A stretch of 64,000 bases of DNA. Origin: Agrobacterium rosae (GTDB taxonomy: Bacteria; Pseudomonadota; Alphaproteobacteria; Rhizobiales; Rhizobiaceae). The DNA lies in NCBI RefSeq assembly GCF_002915175.1, contig NZ_NXEJ01000004.1, positions 372,001 through 436,000 of the forward strand, read 5' to 3'. Made by a program: the position numbers and the translations under genes. The notes under the pieces are model-generated. The model did no database searches and had not been told where the DNA came from. It saw only the letters and a program-made list of their open reading frames with translations. How positions within the stretch are numbered: position 1 is the first letter of the stretch; each line of letters starts with the position of its first letter. This document shows positions 44,150-53,326 of this stretch, piece by piece.

Positions 44150-44383
44150 ATGGGTTCTTTTAGTGTGTGGCATTGGCTGATCGTTCTGGTCATCGTGCTG
44201 GTCCTTTTCGGTCGCGGCAAGATTCCGGAACTGATGGGCGATGTTGCAAAGGGCATCAAGAGCTTCAAAAAAGGCATGGCTGACGAAGACGGCACGCCGC
44301 GCCCGGCAGATCACGATACCGCGCCAGAGCCCACGACTGTGCATTCCAAGACGGTCGACCACAAGGCTGACGAGATCAAGTAA
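44150..44383 (+). CDS. tatA: Sec-independent protein translocase TatA
   Basis: 77 residues: one N-terminal span [20 protein letters not shown] with the FGRGKIPE hinge, then the amphipathic helix [17 protein letters not shown] and an acidic tail. TatA oligomers form the passage for folded proteins carrying twin-arginine signals. AGGGAG lies eight bases before the ATG at 44150. It opens tatABC. Confidence 0.96.
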   Translation: MGSFSVWHWLIVLVIVLVLFGRGKIPELMGDVAKGIKSFKKGMADEDGTPRPADHDTAPEPTTVHSKTVDHKADEIK

Positions 44384-44441
44384 TTGATCTCTAAGCGCGG
44401 CCTAAGCGGGCCGCACTATCGCGCGTGTCAGGAGCATTGTT

Positions 44442-45239
44442 ATGTTTGATATCGGCTGGAGCGAGTTGCTGGTGATTGCGATCGTGCTGATCGTGGTCGT
44501 CGGTCCCAAGGACTTGCCGCCTATGATCCGCGCTTTCGGTAAGACGATGGCCGGTCTGCGCAAGATGGCGGGTGATTTTCGTTCGCAGTTCGATGAGGCC
44601 TTGAAAGAGGCTGACATGGACGATGTGCGCCAGACGATTTCCGACGTTCGAAATCTCAACCCGACGAATTCCTTGCGCAATGCAATGAACCCTCTGCGGG
44701 AACTGGGCAATGAAATCCGCTCTGATCTTCAGGGTGCGACGTCGACAAGCTCACCCGCCACCAGTGCGCCTGTCGGTGCTCCGGCGGTTAGTTTGAGCGA
44801 GCCTGAGATGAAGCTGCCGGACGGGCCGCCAGTTGTTGCAGATGCGCCTGTCGTTGCAGCTGCGTCCTCGGCCGTTGCTACGGCTGCGGTGGAAAAACCA
44901 AAGCGGAGCCGCAAACCAGCGGCAGAAAAATCCGTTCAGGAAATCGAGGCTGAGACAGTCGCTGCAAAACCGAAGCGTGCACCGAAAACGGTTTCGGCCA
45001 AGGCAACTGCATCTGCCAGCGCCAAACCGGCAGCACCGCCTTCCAGCGAGCCGTCCGTCCTGACCGAGGTTGCTGCGAAGTCCGCAACTGTCAAGGCTGC
45101 GAAGGCTACCGTCGCGGCTGGAAAGCCCGTGGTTGAAAAGGCCAAGGCTATGGTGAGCAAGACCACCACGGAAAAGACGGCGACAGCAGCGCCTGCCAAG
45201 ACAACAAAATTGGCCAAGGCCAAAAAGGGTGAAGCATGA
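44442..45239 (+). CDS. tatB: Sec-independent protein translocase TatB
   Basis: 265 residues. The N-terminal span MFDIGWSELLVIAIVLIVVV and the GPKDLP hinge are typical TatB. The tail from about residue 100 is unusually long and rich in Ala, Lys, Pro and Thr with repeated K-A-T/K-A-A units, resembling histone H1-like low-complexity tails. TatB joins TatC in signal-peptide recognition. The stop overlaps the start of tatC by ATGA. The family is often 130-200 residues, so this copy is at the long end. Confidence 0.95.
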   Translation: MFDIGWSELLVIAIVLIVVVGPKDLPPMIRAFGKTMAGLRKMAGDFRSQFDEALKEADMDDVRQTISDVRNLNPTNSLRNAMNPLRELGNEIRSDLQGATSTSSPATSAPVGAPAVSLSEPEMKLPDGPPVVADAPVVAAASSAVATAAVEKPKRSRKPAAEKSVQEIEAETVAAKPKRAPKTVSAKATASASAKPAAPPSSEPSVLTEVAAKSATVKAAKATVAAGKPVVEKAKAMVSKTTTEKTATAAPAKTTKLAKAKKGEA

Positions 45240-46048
45240 GCGCCGATTCCGATGATAAGCCGCAGCCGCTTATCGTACACCTCATGGAGTTGCGCACCCG
45301 CCTGATCTGGTCGATCGGTGCGTTCTTCGTGGCGTTTCTGGGTTGCTTTGCTGTGGCCAAGCATCTCTTCAACTTGCTGGTCATTCCCTACAAATGGGCG
45401 GTGATCTGGGCTGGTTTGGATGTTGCGAAGTCATCGCTGATCTATACCGCGCCGCAGGAATTCTTCTTCACGCAGATCAAGGTCGCCATGTTCGGTGCCT
45501 TGGTAATCTCGTTTCCCGTTATCGCCTCGCAGCTCTACAAGTTCGTGGCACCGGGGCTTTACAAGAATGAACGTGCTGCTTTCCTGCCGTTTCTGATTGC
45601 TTCGCCGCTTCTGTTTCTTCTGGGCGGTGCGCTGGTCTACTTCTTCTTTACGCCCATGGTCATGTGGTTCTTCCTTGCCATGCAGCAATTGCCTGAAGAC
45701 GGCGAGGTCGCGATTTCGCTGATGCCGAAGGTGTCGGAATATCTTAGCCTCATCATGACGCTGGTGTTGTCCTTCGGTCTGGTTTTCCAGTTGCCCGTGG
45801 TCACCACGCTTCTGGCGCGTGTTGGCTTGTTGACGAGCCAATGGCTGAAGGAAAAGCGCAAATTCGCCATCGTCGCTGCTTTTATCGTCGCCGCTGTGCT
45901 GACGCCGCCGGACCCGATGTCCCAGATCGGTCTTGCGTTGCCCGCAATCCTTCTCTACGAGATTTCCATACATTTGGCTCGACTCGTGGAGAAGAAGCGC
46001 GCTGAGGAAAATGCAGGCCGTGAGCTTGGAAATTCCAGTGACGACTGA
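45236..46048 (+). CDS. tatC: Sec-independent protein translocase TatC
   Basis: 270 residues with six membrane spans. The N-terminal cytoplasmic HLMELRTRLIWSIGAF holds the conserved LRxR-type motif that contacts the twin-arginine signal, and the first periplasmic loop keeps PQEFFFTQIKVA. The ending spans VAAVLTPPDPMSQIGLALPA are conserved. Start overlaps tatB by four bases, so the subunits are translated together. A terminator follows after 25 bases. Confidence 0.97.
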   Translation: MSADSDDKPQPLIVHLMELRTRLIWSIGAFFVAFLGCFAVAKHLFNLLVIPYKWAVIWAGLDVAKSSLIYTAPQEFFFTQIKVAMFGALVISFPVIASQLYKFVAPGLYKNERAAFLPFLIASPLLFLLGGALVYFFFTPMVMWFFLAMQQLPEDGEVAISLMPKVSEYLSLIMTLVLSFGLVFQLPVVTTLLARVGLLTSQWLKEKRKFAIVAAFIVAAVLTPPDPMSQIGLALPAILLYEISIHLARLVEKKRAEENAGRELGNSSDD

Positions 46049-46073
46049 CGGTTTCCGTCAGGATATTCTTCAG

Positions 46074-46106
46074 ACGCCGGGCTCTATGTCCCGGCGTTTT
46101 GTTTTT
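46074..46106 (+). terminator. Intrinsic terminator after tatC
   Basis: ACGCCGGG and CCCGGCGT arms around an eight-base loop, followed by TTTGTTTTT. Confidence 0.88.
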
Positions 46107-46140
46107 CAAAACATGATGCAAATTACGGTCTGGAACCACG

Positions 46141-47424
46141 ATGCACGATATTAAATGGATACGCGAAAACCCCGAAGCTTTTGACGCTGGCCTTGCACGG
46201 CGTAATGCCGAGCCACAGTCCGCCATGCTGATTGCGCTGGATGAGAAGCGCCGCTCCGTTATCCAGACATTGCAGGAGATGCAATCGCGCCGTAACGCGG
46301 CCTCCAAGGAAATCGGTGCTGCCATGGCGCAGAAGAACACCGAGCTTGCGGAAAAGCTGAAGGCCGAAGTCGCTGACATCAAGGATAGCATGCCGCGCCT
46401 CGAGGAAGAGGATCGTCAGGTTTCGGCTGAACTGACTGATGCCCTGTCGCGCATTCCCAACATACCATTTGATGATGTGCCTGTCGGCAAGGACGAGCAC
46501 GACAACATCGTCGCGCGTGTCGTCGGTCAAAAGCCAGGCTGGAACCATGCTGCCAAGGAACATTACGAAATCGGTGAAGCGCTGGGCTACATGGATTTCG
46601 ACCGTGCGGCCAAGCTCTCCGGTTCGCGTTTTACGGTGCTGACGAGCCAGATCGCCCGGCTGGAGCGTGCGCTTGGTCAGTTCATGATCGACCTGCATAC
46701 CTCGGAACATGGTTATACCGAAGTGTCGTCGCCGCTGATGGTGCGCGATGAAGCGATGTATGGCACAGGCCAACTGCCGAAATTTGCGGAAGACCTGTTC
46801 AGGACGACAGATGGCTACTGGCTTATACCAACTGCCGAGGTCACGCTGACCAATCTCGTTTCCGGTGAAATTCTGGAGCAGGAAAAGCTGCCGCTGCGCT
46901 TTACCGCCCTGACGCCATCCTTCCGCTCGGAGGCCGGTTCGGCCGGTCGCGATACGCGCGGCATGTTGCGCCAGCATCAGTTCTGGAAGTGTGAACTCGT
47001 GTCGATCACAGATGCGGAAAGCGCTGTCGAAGAGCATGAGCGCATGACCGCCTGCGCCGAGGAAGTGCTGAAGCGTCTCGGACTGCATTTCCGCACCATG
47101 ACGCTGTGCACCGGCGACATGGGCTTTGGCGCACGCAAGACCTACGATCTCGAAGTGTGGCTTCCGGGGCAGGATACCTACCGCGAAATCTCGTCCTGCT
47201 CCGTCTGTGGTGATTTCCAGGGACGACGCATGGATGCGCGTTATCGGGCTAAGGGCGAGAAGGCCACGAAGTTCGTTCATACGCTCAACGGTTCCGGCAC
47301 GGCTGTCGGTCGCTGCCTCATCGCGGTTCTTGAGAATTACCTGAATGAGGATGGTTCGGTGACGATTCCAGACGTGCTGCTGCCTTACATGGGTGGGCTG
47401 ACGCGGATCGAGAAGGCTGTTTGA
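46141..47424 (+). CDS. serS: Seryl-tRNA synthetase
   Basis: 427 residues. The N-terminal long coiled coil (about 27-100) grips the tRNA-Ser variable arm; class II motif 2 is [20 protein letters not shown] and motif 3 [19 protein letters not shown]. It charges tRNA-Ser and also the selenocysteine tRNA where present. It stands between tatC and surE, as is common in Rhizobiales. A terminator separates it from tatC, so it likely has its own promoter in the short gap. Confidence 0.97.
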   Translation: MHDIKWIRENPEAFDAGLARRNAEPQSAMLIALDEKRRSVIQTLQEMQSRRNAASKEIGAAMAQKNTELAEKLKAEVADIKDSMPRLEEEDRQVSAELTDALSRIPNIPFDDVPVGKDEHDNIVARVVGQKPGWNHAAKEHYEIGEALGYMDFDRAAKLSGSRFTVLTSQIARLERALGQFMIDLHTSEHGYTEVSSPLMVRDEAMYGTGQLPKFAEDLFRTTDGYWLIPTAEVTLTNLVSGEILEQEKLPLRFTALTPSFRSEAGSAGRDTRGMLRQHQFWKCELVSITDAESAVEEHERMTACAEEVLKRLGLHFRTMTLCTGDMGFGARKTYDLEVWLPGQDTYREISSCSVCGDFQGRRMDARYRAKGEKATKFVHTLNGSGTAVGRCLIAVLENYLNEDGSVTIPDVLLPYMGGLTRIEKAV

Positions 47425-47436
47425 ACACTTAACGTT

Positions 47437-47549
47437 CCGTCATCCCGCACTTGATGCGGGATCCAGTGCATTGCGTCTGCAAGGCAAAAGACTCTTCTCG
47501 CCGCGCAGACGCGCGACGGCTGGACCCCGGATCAAGTCCGGGGTGACGG
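47437..47549. repeat. Intergenic palindrome of a second sequence type
   Basis: Outer arms CCGTCATCCCGCACTTGATG and the inverse around GGATCAAGTCCGGGGTGACGG, with a nested GCGTCTGC/GCAGACGC stem. It shares the GTCATCC/GGTGACGG ends with the other palindromes but has its own core. Confidence 0.75.
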
Positions 47550-47591
47550 AAGTGGGAGATGTTATCTAAAGAACTAAAGCGGGAGAGCACC

Positions 47592-48368
47592 ATGCGAATA
47601 TTGCTGACCAACGACGATGGTATTCACGCTGAGGGGCTGGCGGTGCTGGAGCGCATCGCCCGCACGATTTCCGACGATGTCTGGATCGTGGCACCCGAAA
47701 CGGACCAGAGCGGACTGGCGCATTCGCTGACGCTGTCCGAGCCGCTTCGTCTGCGCAAGATTTCCGACAAGCATTTCGCGTTGCGCGGCACGCCGACCGA
47801 TTGCGTCATCATGGGCGTTCGTGAAGTGCTGCCGGGTAAACCAGACCTTGTGCTGTCGGGCGTCAACTCCGGTGCCAACATGGCCGATGACGTGACCTAT
47901 TCCGGCACGATTGCGGGTGCCATCGAAGGCACGTTGCAGGGTGTCCGCTCGTTTGCGCTCAGCCAGGCCTATGTCCATACCGGCCATGCGGAACGCGTGG
48001 TGCCGTGGGAAGTGGCCGAGACCTATGCGCCAGATATTATTCGCAAGCTGATCGATGTCGATCTGCCGAAGGAAACATTCCTCAATCTGAACTTCCCCAA
48101 TTGTGCGCCTGCCGATGTGAAGGGTGTCAGCGTCACGGGCCAGGGCAAGCTTGATTTCGGCATGAATGTCGAGCAGCGGCAGGACGGTCGCGGTCTGCCC
48201 TATTACTGGCTGCGCTTTGGCGAGCGGCTGGGCGACTTCCTTGAAGGGACCGATATCCACGCCATCAAGGATGGCCGTATCTCGGTGACGCCACTGAAGC
48301 TTGATCTGACCGACTACACGGCCAAGGCTCGCGTCGAGAAAGCGCTTGGACTGGGAGCAGGCGAGTGA
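47592..48368 (+). CDS. surE: 5'/3'-nucleotidase SurE
   Basis: 258 residues beginning [24 protein letters not shown] is the metal-binding motif, and [16 protein letters not shown] plus [20 protein letters not shown] complete the active site. SurE removes phosphate from nucleoside monophosphates and is linked to stationary-phase survival. GGGAGAG lies ahead of the ATG. Its stop overlaps the GTG start of pcm, and with the LysM/LytM gene it forms the surE-pcm-nlpD order known from enterobacteria. Confidence 0.96.
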   Translation: MRILLTNDDGIHAEGLAVLERIARTISDDVWIVAPETDQSGLAHSLTLSEPLRLRKISDKHFALRGTPTDCVIMGVREVLPGKPDLVLSGVNSGANMADDVTYSGTIAGAIEGTLQGVRSFALSQAYVHTGHAERVVPWEVAETYAPDIIRKLIDVDLPKETFLNLNFPNCAPADVKGVSVTGQGKLDFGMNVEQRQDGRGLPYYWLRFGERLGDFLEGTDIHAIKDGRISVTPLKLDLTDYTAKARVEKALGLGAGE

Positions 48369-49018
48369 AATCCGCAATGGTGGAGAAAGAAGGGTTTGCA
48401 GCCTTGGTCCTGCGGTTGAGAGCCGAAGGCATCTCCGACATCGATCTTCTGACAGCGGTGGAGCAGTGCCCGCGGTCGCAATTCGTGCCAGCACAGTTTG
48501 CTGCGGAAGCCTATTCCAGCCGCACCATCCCGATTGACTGCGGTGCTTTCATGGAAAGCGCAGATATGGTGGTCAAGACGGTCGCCCGGCTTCAGGTCAA
48601 GCCCGGCCAGCGCGTTCTGGAAATCGGCACCGGCAGCGGTTTCATGACGGCAATCCTGGGCCGCCGCTGTGAGCGGGTCGTCTCCATCGACCGCTATAAG
48701 ACGCTGGTGGAGCTGGCGCAGAACCGGATGGACGATCTCGGCATCCGCAATGTGGTGATCCGTCAGGCTGATGGCTCTAACGGTTTGATGGGCGAGGGTA
48801 CCTTTGACCGAATCGTTTCCACGGCTGCATTTACGGCCATGCCACGCTTCTTTACCGAGCAGATCGTATCCGGCGGAATGATGATTGCCCCGATCATGAT
48901 GGAAGACGGGCGTTGCGTGATGACACGGTTTTCCAAGACCGGCAGCCGGTTTGAGCAGGAAGAGCTTTTCGAAACGCCGTACCTGCCCATCGAAACCCAC
49001 ATTGCCCGCTATTTGTAG
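48365..49018 (+). CDS. pcm: Protein-L-isoaspartate O-methyltransferase family protein
   Basis: 217 residues from a GTG start that overlaps surE (GTGA). The SAM site [20 protein letters not shown] and the CPRSQFVP element are as in Pcm. Classical enzymes have T-I-S-Q-P at the substrate pocket; here the aligned stretch is FMESADMV, so the usual Ser and Pro are missing. The family repairs isoaspartyl damage in proteins; whether this form does is open. Place between surE and the LysM/LytM gene supports the assignment. Confidence 0.88.
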   Translation: MKSAMVEKEGFAALVLRLRAEGISDIDLLTAVEQCPRSQFVPAQFAAEAYSSRTIPIDCGAFMESADMVVKTVARLQVKPGQRVLEIGTGSGFMTAILGRRCERVVSIDRYKTLVELAQNRMDDLGIRNVVIRQADGSNGLMGEGTFDRIVSTAAFTAMPRFFTEQIVSGGMMIAPIMMEDGRCVMTRFSKTGSRFEQEELFETPYLPIETHIARYL

Positions 49019-49315
49019 CAAAATGACATTTCGTTCGGTTTAGCGAAACGAATTCTGATTTTTATCAACATATTGAATGAAAAAGATTTTTCCGCAAAAA
49101 TGCGCGGAAATGCGGGCTTTTTCGCCCTTGTCATGGTTATCGAAGTGTCAAAAAAGACGTGAACGCCTTAACGTTTTAACGGCGTGGTAACACTAACGCG
49201 CTTTAATCATCTCCATCAACGCACGGTTTTCCCGTCACGGGAGAGGGGCCTTGCAGAGTGTAGTTTCAGCCGGATCGATCCCGATGCGGTGGTTGGCGTC
49301 AGTGTAGATCGAGTC
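49019..49315 (+). other. AT-rich gap ahead of the LysM/LytM gene
   Basis: No gene. It contains short inverted words (TTCGTT/AACGAA near 49030-49052 and CGCC-TTAACG-TTTTAACGGCG near 49163-49183). A promoter for the downstream gene is likely here, but no clear -35/-10 pair stands out. Confidence 0.4.
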
Positions 49316-50914
49316 ATGCGTATGAGTAATTCGCCTAAAATCGGAAAATCAATCGCAAAGATGTTCGCAGCGGCATTGCTGGCAAGCGTCGCAACGGGGT
49401 GTAGCTCCGACGCGACGCGATTTGGCGGGCTCTTTTCCAGTGGGCCTGACCAAATGACAACGGCATCCATTCCAGCACGCAATGCAGGAGGCGCTTACGG
49501 GCAGTCTCCAGTCCCGCAGGGTGATGTGAGCAGTGGTGGTTATGGTAACGCAGCGCCGCAGGGTGGCTATGCCAACCAGAACGCTGCGATGAACCAGCCT
49601 TACCCGCAAAACAACGGCGGCGGTTACGGTTCCGTGCAGCCTTCATCGGCCCGTGCAGCATCGTCTTCGGCACCTGTGCAGCGTGCAGAACTTTCTGCAC
49701 CGTCGCCATCGTCGAGCCGCGAACCTGCAACACGCCGCGAGGCGATGCAGCAGCCATTCCCATCCGCGACAGGCAGTTCTGCGCCATCCATGGCTTCTGC
49801 TCGTCCGACCAATCCAAACCGCGCCGATACACTTTCGACCGGCTCCATCAAACAGCCTGCTGCCGGCTGGCACACCGATGGTGCGTCGTCTGTCACGCTG
49901 AAGTCTGGCGAGACGATTGCAACACTGTCCAAGCGTTACGGCGTTCCCGAGAAGGCTCTGCTTGAGGCCAATGGTCTTTCCAGCGCCTCAGCTGCGGCCC
50001 CCGGTCGTTCGATCGTCATTCCGAAGTTCGGTCAGTCCCGCAACGCCGCCCGCGCTGCATCCGACAATATCGACCTGAGCAAGAACAACAACGGCCCGAC
50101 ACCGACACGCGGTCAGGAAAACAACGTTGCCGTTCTGCCATCGCAGAACGCTGCCCGTGACAAGGCTTCGGCAGAGGCCGGTAAGCTGACACCTCCCGGT
50201 GGCAAGCCGCTTCCGCCAACCGGTGGCTACAAGGTTCAGGCTGGCGACAGCCTTGCGAAGATCGCCCGTGCAAACGGCGTTTCAGTTGCTGACCTGAAGT
50301 CCGCTAACGGCATCACCGACGGAAGCGTGCGCATTGGCCAGACGTTGAAAATTCCAGGTGCTGGCACCGACGGTATCAAGACGGCTTCTGTTCAGCATCA
50401 GGCACCGGCTGCATCCAAGCCTGTTGAGACGCCAGTTGTTGCCAAGGCTGAAGTGCCAAAGGCACCATCTGCCGAAGCAAGCGTCAGCGACGTCGAGAAG
50501 AAGTCGGATATGGCTTCCATCGCACCAGAATCCACCGGTATCGGCAAATATCGCTGGCCTGTTCGCGGCGCTGTGATCTCCGGCTTCGGTGAAAACGTCG
50601 ATGGCAGCCGCAATGATGGCATCAACATCTCCGTGCCAGAGGGAACACCGATCAAGGCTGCTGAAAACGGCGTGGTCATCTACTCCGGCAACGGTCTGAA
50701 GCAGCTCGGCAACACCGTCCTTATCCGTCACGATGACGGTCGGGTCACGGTTTACGGCAATGCCGCAAGCCTGGATGTTCAGCGCGGCCAGAAGGTTCAG
50801 CGCGGCCAGACGGTTGCCACTTCAGGCATGACGGGCAGCGCAAAGCGTCCGCAGGTTCACTTCGAAGTCCGTAAGGACGCGACACCGGTGAACCCATCCT
50901 CTTTCCTTGAATAG
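49316..50914 (+). CDS. DipM/NlpD-like lipoprotein with two LysM domains and a degenerate LytM domain
   Basis: 532 residues from MRMSNSPKIGKSIAKMFAAA. The signal ends in a lipobox (SVATGCSS). A Gly/Ser/Ala/Gln-rich linker is followed by LysM 1 (about 188-235, SVTLKSGETIATLSKRYGVP), LysM 2 (about 303-350, GGYKVQAGDSLAKIARANGV) and a C-terminal M23/LytM fold. In that fold zinc ligands are replaced: the H-x-G-x-D motif reads NDGIN, and the final H-x-H reads QVH. Such domains activate amidases rather than cut. With surE and pcm ahead, this fits NlpD or Caulobacter DipM, division and envelope factors. Confidence 0.88.
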   Translation: MRMSNSPKIGKSIAKMFAAALLASVATGCSSDATRFGGLFSSGPDQMTTASIPARNAGGAYGQSPVPQGDVSSGGYGNAAPQGGYANQNAAMNQPYPQNNGGGYGSVQPSSARAASSSAPVQRAELSAPSPSSSREPATRREAMQQPFPSATGSSAPSMASARPTNPNRADTLSTGSIKQPAAGWHTDGASSVTLKSGETIATLSKRYGVPEKALLEANGLSSASAAAPGRSIVIPKFGQSRNAARAASDNIDLSKNNNGPTPTRGQENNVAVLPSQNAARDKASAEAGKLTPPGGKPLPPTGGYKVQAGDSLAKIARANGVSVADLKSANGITDGSVRIGQTLKIPGAGTDGIKTASVQHQAPAASKPVETPVVAKAEVPKAPSAEASVSDVEKKSDMASIAPESTGIGKYRWPVRGAVISGFGENVDGSRNDGINISVPEGTPIKAAENGVVIYSGNGLKQLGNTVLIRHDDGRVTVYGNAASLDVQRGQKVQRGQTVATSGMTGSAKRPQVHFEVRKDATPVNPSSFLE

Positions 50915-50937
50915 GGTAGTGCGTTTCAAGGGGTAAG

Positions 50938-50966
50938 AAAAAGCCGGGTTAACGCCCGGCTTTTTT
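50938..50966. terminator. Bidirectional intrinsic terminator
   Basis: AAGCCGGG, loop TTAACG, CCCGGCTT with A and T runs. It lies between the end of the LysM/LytM gene and the convergent mobB; the mobB stop codon falls in the T run. Confidence 0.9.
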
Positions 50967-51483
50967 ATTGTGCAGGTCTCACCAGGCCCACGGTCTTTTC
51001 GATGAAATCGGCGATGCTGGCCGTGTCGTCCAGATCGAACACCGGCAGCGTGGTGCCGGGAACGGCATGATCGGCGGCGATGGCGATGATATGCGGATCG
51101 CTGGGCGCAAGCGGCTCGGTCTTTGCCGCATCCAGCCTGCGCGCTTCGATCTTGGGCACAGGCTCGTATTTATAGCCCTCGATCAACACCAGATCGCACG
51201 GCGCGATGCGGGCGAGGATATCTTCGAATGATGGTTCAGGGGCGCCGCGCAGCTCGTGCATGATGGCGAAGCGTGTGCCGGAAACAATCGTGACTTCGTG
51301 CGCGCCTGCATTTCTATGACGCCAGCTATCGGCACCCACCTTGTCGATATCGAAATCGTGGTGCGCGTGTTTGATGGTCGAGACGCGGTAGCCACGCGCC
51401 GTCAGTTCCGTGACGATGCGAACGGCGAGCCCTGTCTTGCCTGAGTTTTTCCAGCCGGAAATACCGAATACTTTCTGGGTCAT
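50965..51483 (-). CDS. mobB: Molybdopterin-guanine dinucleotide biosynthesis protein B
   Basis: 172 residues. The P-loop [20 protein letters not shown] at the start and [20 protein letters not shown] in the middle are typical MobB. It is a GTP-binding adaptor that helps MobA attach GMP to molybdopterin, making the bis-MGD cofactor used by the DMSO reductase family. Its ATG overlaps the stop of mobA (ATGA). It is the last gene of a run of overlapping genes with two transporters. Confidence 0.94.
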   Translation of the reverse strand: MTQKVFGISGWKNSGKTGLAVRIVTELTARGYRVSTIKHAHHDFDIDKVGADSWRHRNAGAHEVTIVSGTRFAIMHELRGAPEPSFEDILARIAPCDLVLIEGYKYEPVPKIEARRLDAAKTEPLAPSDPHIIAIAADHAVPGTTLPVFDLDDTASIADFIEKTVGLVRPAQ

Positions 51484-52106
51484 GCACTCATGCTCTTGAA
51501 GAAGGTTTCCGCGGTCGCAAGCTCGTCGGGCGTATTGATGTTGAAGAAAGGATCGATGGAAGTCGTCAGGCTTTCGATGGGCGGAAACGAAACGCCGATC
51601 GTCGGGTGACGCGCCAGAAAGCTGCGGATACGGCGGTTTCGGTCATCCCCAAGCCAGGTCTCCAGATCATCTGCAATTGCAATCGGCCATAGCCCGAAGA
51701 CTGGGTGCACCTGCCCAGTCGATGCGGCGATGACGATGGCGTTTTCACCGGTGACATGGTCGATAAGGCGGGCTACCAAATCCGATGGGAAGAAAGGGCT
51801 GTCTGCCGGGACTGTCAAAAAATGTGTCGCTTGCGGCGCTTGGTTTGCAAAATGGCGCATGCCAGCGAGAATGCCTGCAAGGGGACCGGCATGACCCGCT
51901 TTGGTGTCGGGCACGAGCGGCAGGCCAAAGGTGTCAGCCCAGCTCTCGGAGGCGTTTAGGGCCAGCGTCGTCACCTGCGGTGTCACACGGTCTATGACGT
52001 GAGACATCAGCGGCTTGCCTCCGAGTGGGCTCAGCGCCTTGTTCGTTCCCATACGTCGGGAAAGGCCACCGGCCAGGATAAGGCCGGGAATGTCAGACAC
52101 GATCAT
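51480..52106 (-). CDS. mobA: Molybdenum cofactor guanylyltransferase
   Basis: 208 residues. [20 protein letters not shown] is the nucleotidyltransferase signature, followed by [10 protein letters not shown] and the [12 protein letters not shown] metal site. MobA transfers GMP from GTP to molybdopterin. The ATG at 52106 shares its A with the TGA of the MFS gene (TGATG); GTG 52109 is an alternative that would overlap by four. The stop overlaps mobB. Tight coupling to transport genes is unusual and is discussed in the findings. Confidence 0.94.
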   Translation of the reverse strand: MIVSDIPGLILAGGLSRRMGTNKALSPLGGKPLMSHVIDRVTPQVTTLALNASESWADTFGLPLVPDTKAGHAGPLAGILAGMRHFANQAPQATHFLTVPADSPFFPSDLVARLIDHVTGENAIVIAASTGQVHPVFGLWPIAIADDLETWLGDDRNRRIRSFLARHPTIGVSFPPIESLTTSIDPFFNINTPDELATAETFFKSMSA

Positions 52107-53326
52107 CACGTCCCGCTTTGCTGTTGGTTATGGCGACGTTCCTGCCTGCCGGTATATATGCTTGCGGCAAGCGCGAGGATTGCGTTCAGCAACATGACCA
52201 GCAGCAGTGGCGTTGTACCCGCTTCCTTCGATAAGAGGGAGGAGGCAAGCACCGCCAGACCGGCCCCGCCACCAATCGTCAGTGCACCGCCCAGGCCAGA
52301 TGCCGAACCGGCCAGATGAGGCTGGACGTTGACCATACCCGCATTGGCGCTGGGCAATGTCACGCCGTTTCCAATGCCGATGAGCGCCAGTGGCAGGAAG
52401 AATTCGTAATGGCTGCTCAGTCCGAGATAGGGCAGGGCGATGGCACCGATGATGCCCAATGCCGCAATGCCGTTACCGGCCAGCATCATTCTGGAAATGC
52501 CGACGCGTTGCGCGTAACGACCGGAAAGGAAGTTGCCGAACATATAGCCGCTGGCCATGAAGAAAAATTGCATGCCGAGCGTCGCCGGTGTCAGTCCGTA
52601 GAGCACGCTTCCCACAAAGGGAGCGCCGCCCAGAAAGGAGAAGAAAAGGCCGGATGAGAATGTGGAGGTCAGCGCGTAGCCCCAGAAGCGTGTCGATCTC
52701 AGCAATTGCGGCCATGCTTGGAACTGGGCCGAAAAACTTGCGGATTTCTGGCGGTTGGTTTCCCCTAGATCGAAGAAGATGAGGATCAGCATGGCAGCAC
52801 CGCAAAAGGCGACGAGCACAAAGCTCGCCTGCCAGCCGGCGAAATCATTGAGAAAGCCACCGATCGTCGGACCGACCATGGGAACGACGGACATGCCCAT
52901 GGTAACGTAACCGATCATCGATGCGGCCTGGTTTGCAGGCACCATGTCTCTGACGATGGCGCGTGCCAGCACGAAACCGGATGCAACGACCGCCTGCAAC
53001 ATTCGCCCGAACATGAAGACGGTGATGTTGGGCGCCAATGCGCAGATGAGGGTGGCGATGACCATCAAGGCAAAGCCAGCCAACAATACGGGCCGACGAC
53101 CGAAAAGATCGGACAGCGGGCCGATGACGAGCTGTAACAGCGCCGTCGTTGCCAGATAGCCGGACACGGCAAACTGCATGACCGCGTAATCCGTTTCGAA
53201 ATACACCGCCATGGCGGCAAGCGACGGCAGGAAAATGTTCATGCACAGTGCTGCAACGCCTGCGATAAGAACGAGGGTGGCGACATGCGGTGGCGTCGAT
53301 CTGTTCAGGAAAAGGGCGGCGCTCAT
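52106..53326 (-). CDS. Bcr/CflA family MFS efflux transporter
   Basis: 406 residues with 12 predicted spans. The family markers are the loop [20 protein letters not shown] (motif A) and [20 protein letters not shown] with the R-D motif of drug:H+ antiporters (motif B/C region). The early [20 protein letters not shown] segment is characteristic of Bcr/CflA. Substrate is unknown; bicyclomycin, sulfathiazole and related export are known for the family. Its start overlaps the DMT gene stop and its stop overlaps mobA, so it sits in the middle of a translation-coupled chain. Confidence 0.9.
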   Translation of the reverse strand: MSAALFLNRSTPPHVATLVLIAGVAALCMNIFLPSLAAMAVYFETDYAVMQFAVSGYLATTALLQLVIGPLSDLFGRRPVLLAGFALMVIATLICALAPNITVFMFGRMLQAVVASGFVLARAIVRDMVPANQAASMIGYVTMGMSVVPMVGPTIGGFLNDFAGWQASFVLVAFCGAAMLILIFFDLGETNRQKSASFSAQFQAWPQLLRSTRFWGYALTSTFSSGLFFSFLGGAPFVGSVLYGLTPATLGMQFFFMASGYMFGNFLSGRYAQRVGISRMMLAGNGIAALGIIGAIALPYLGLSSHYEFFLPLALIGIGNGVTLPSANAGMVNVQPHLAGSASGLGGALTIGGGAGLAVLASSLLSKEAGTTPLLLVMLLNAILALAASIYTGRQERRHNQQQSGT

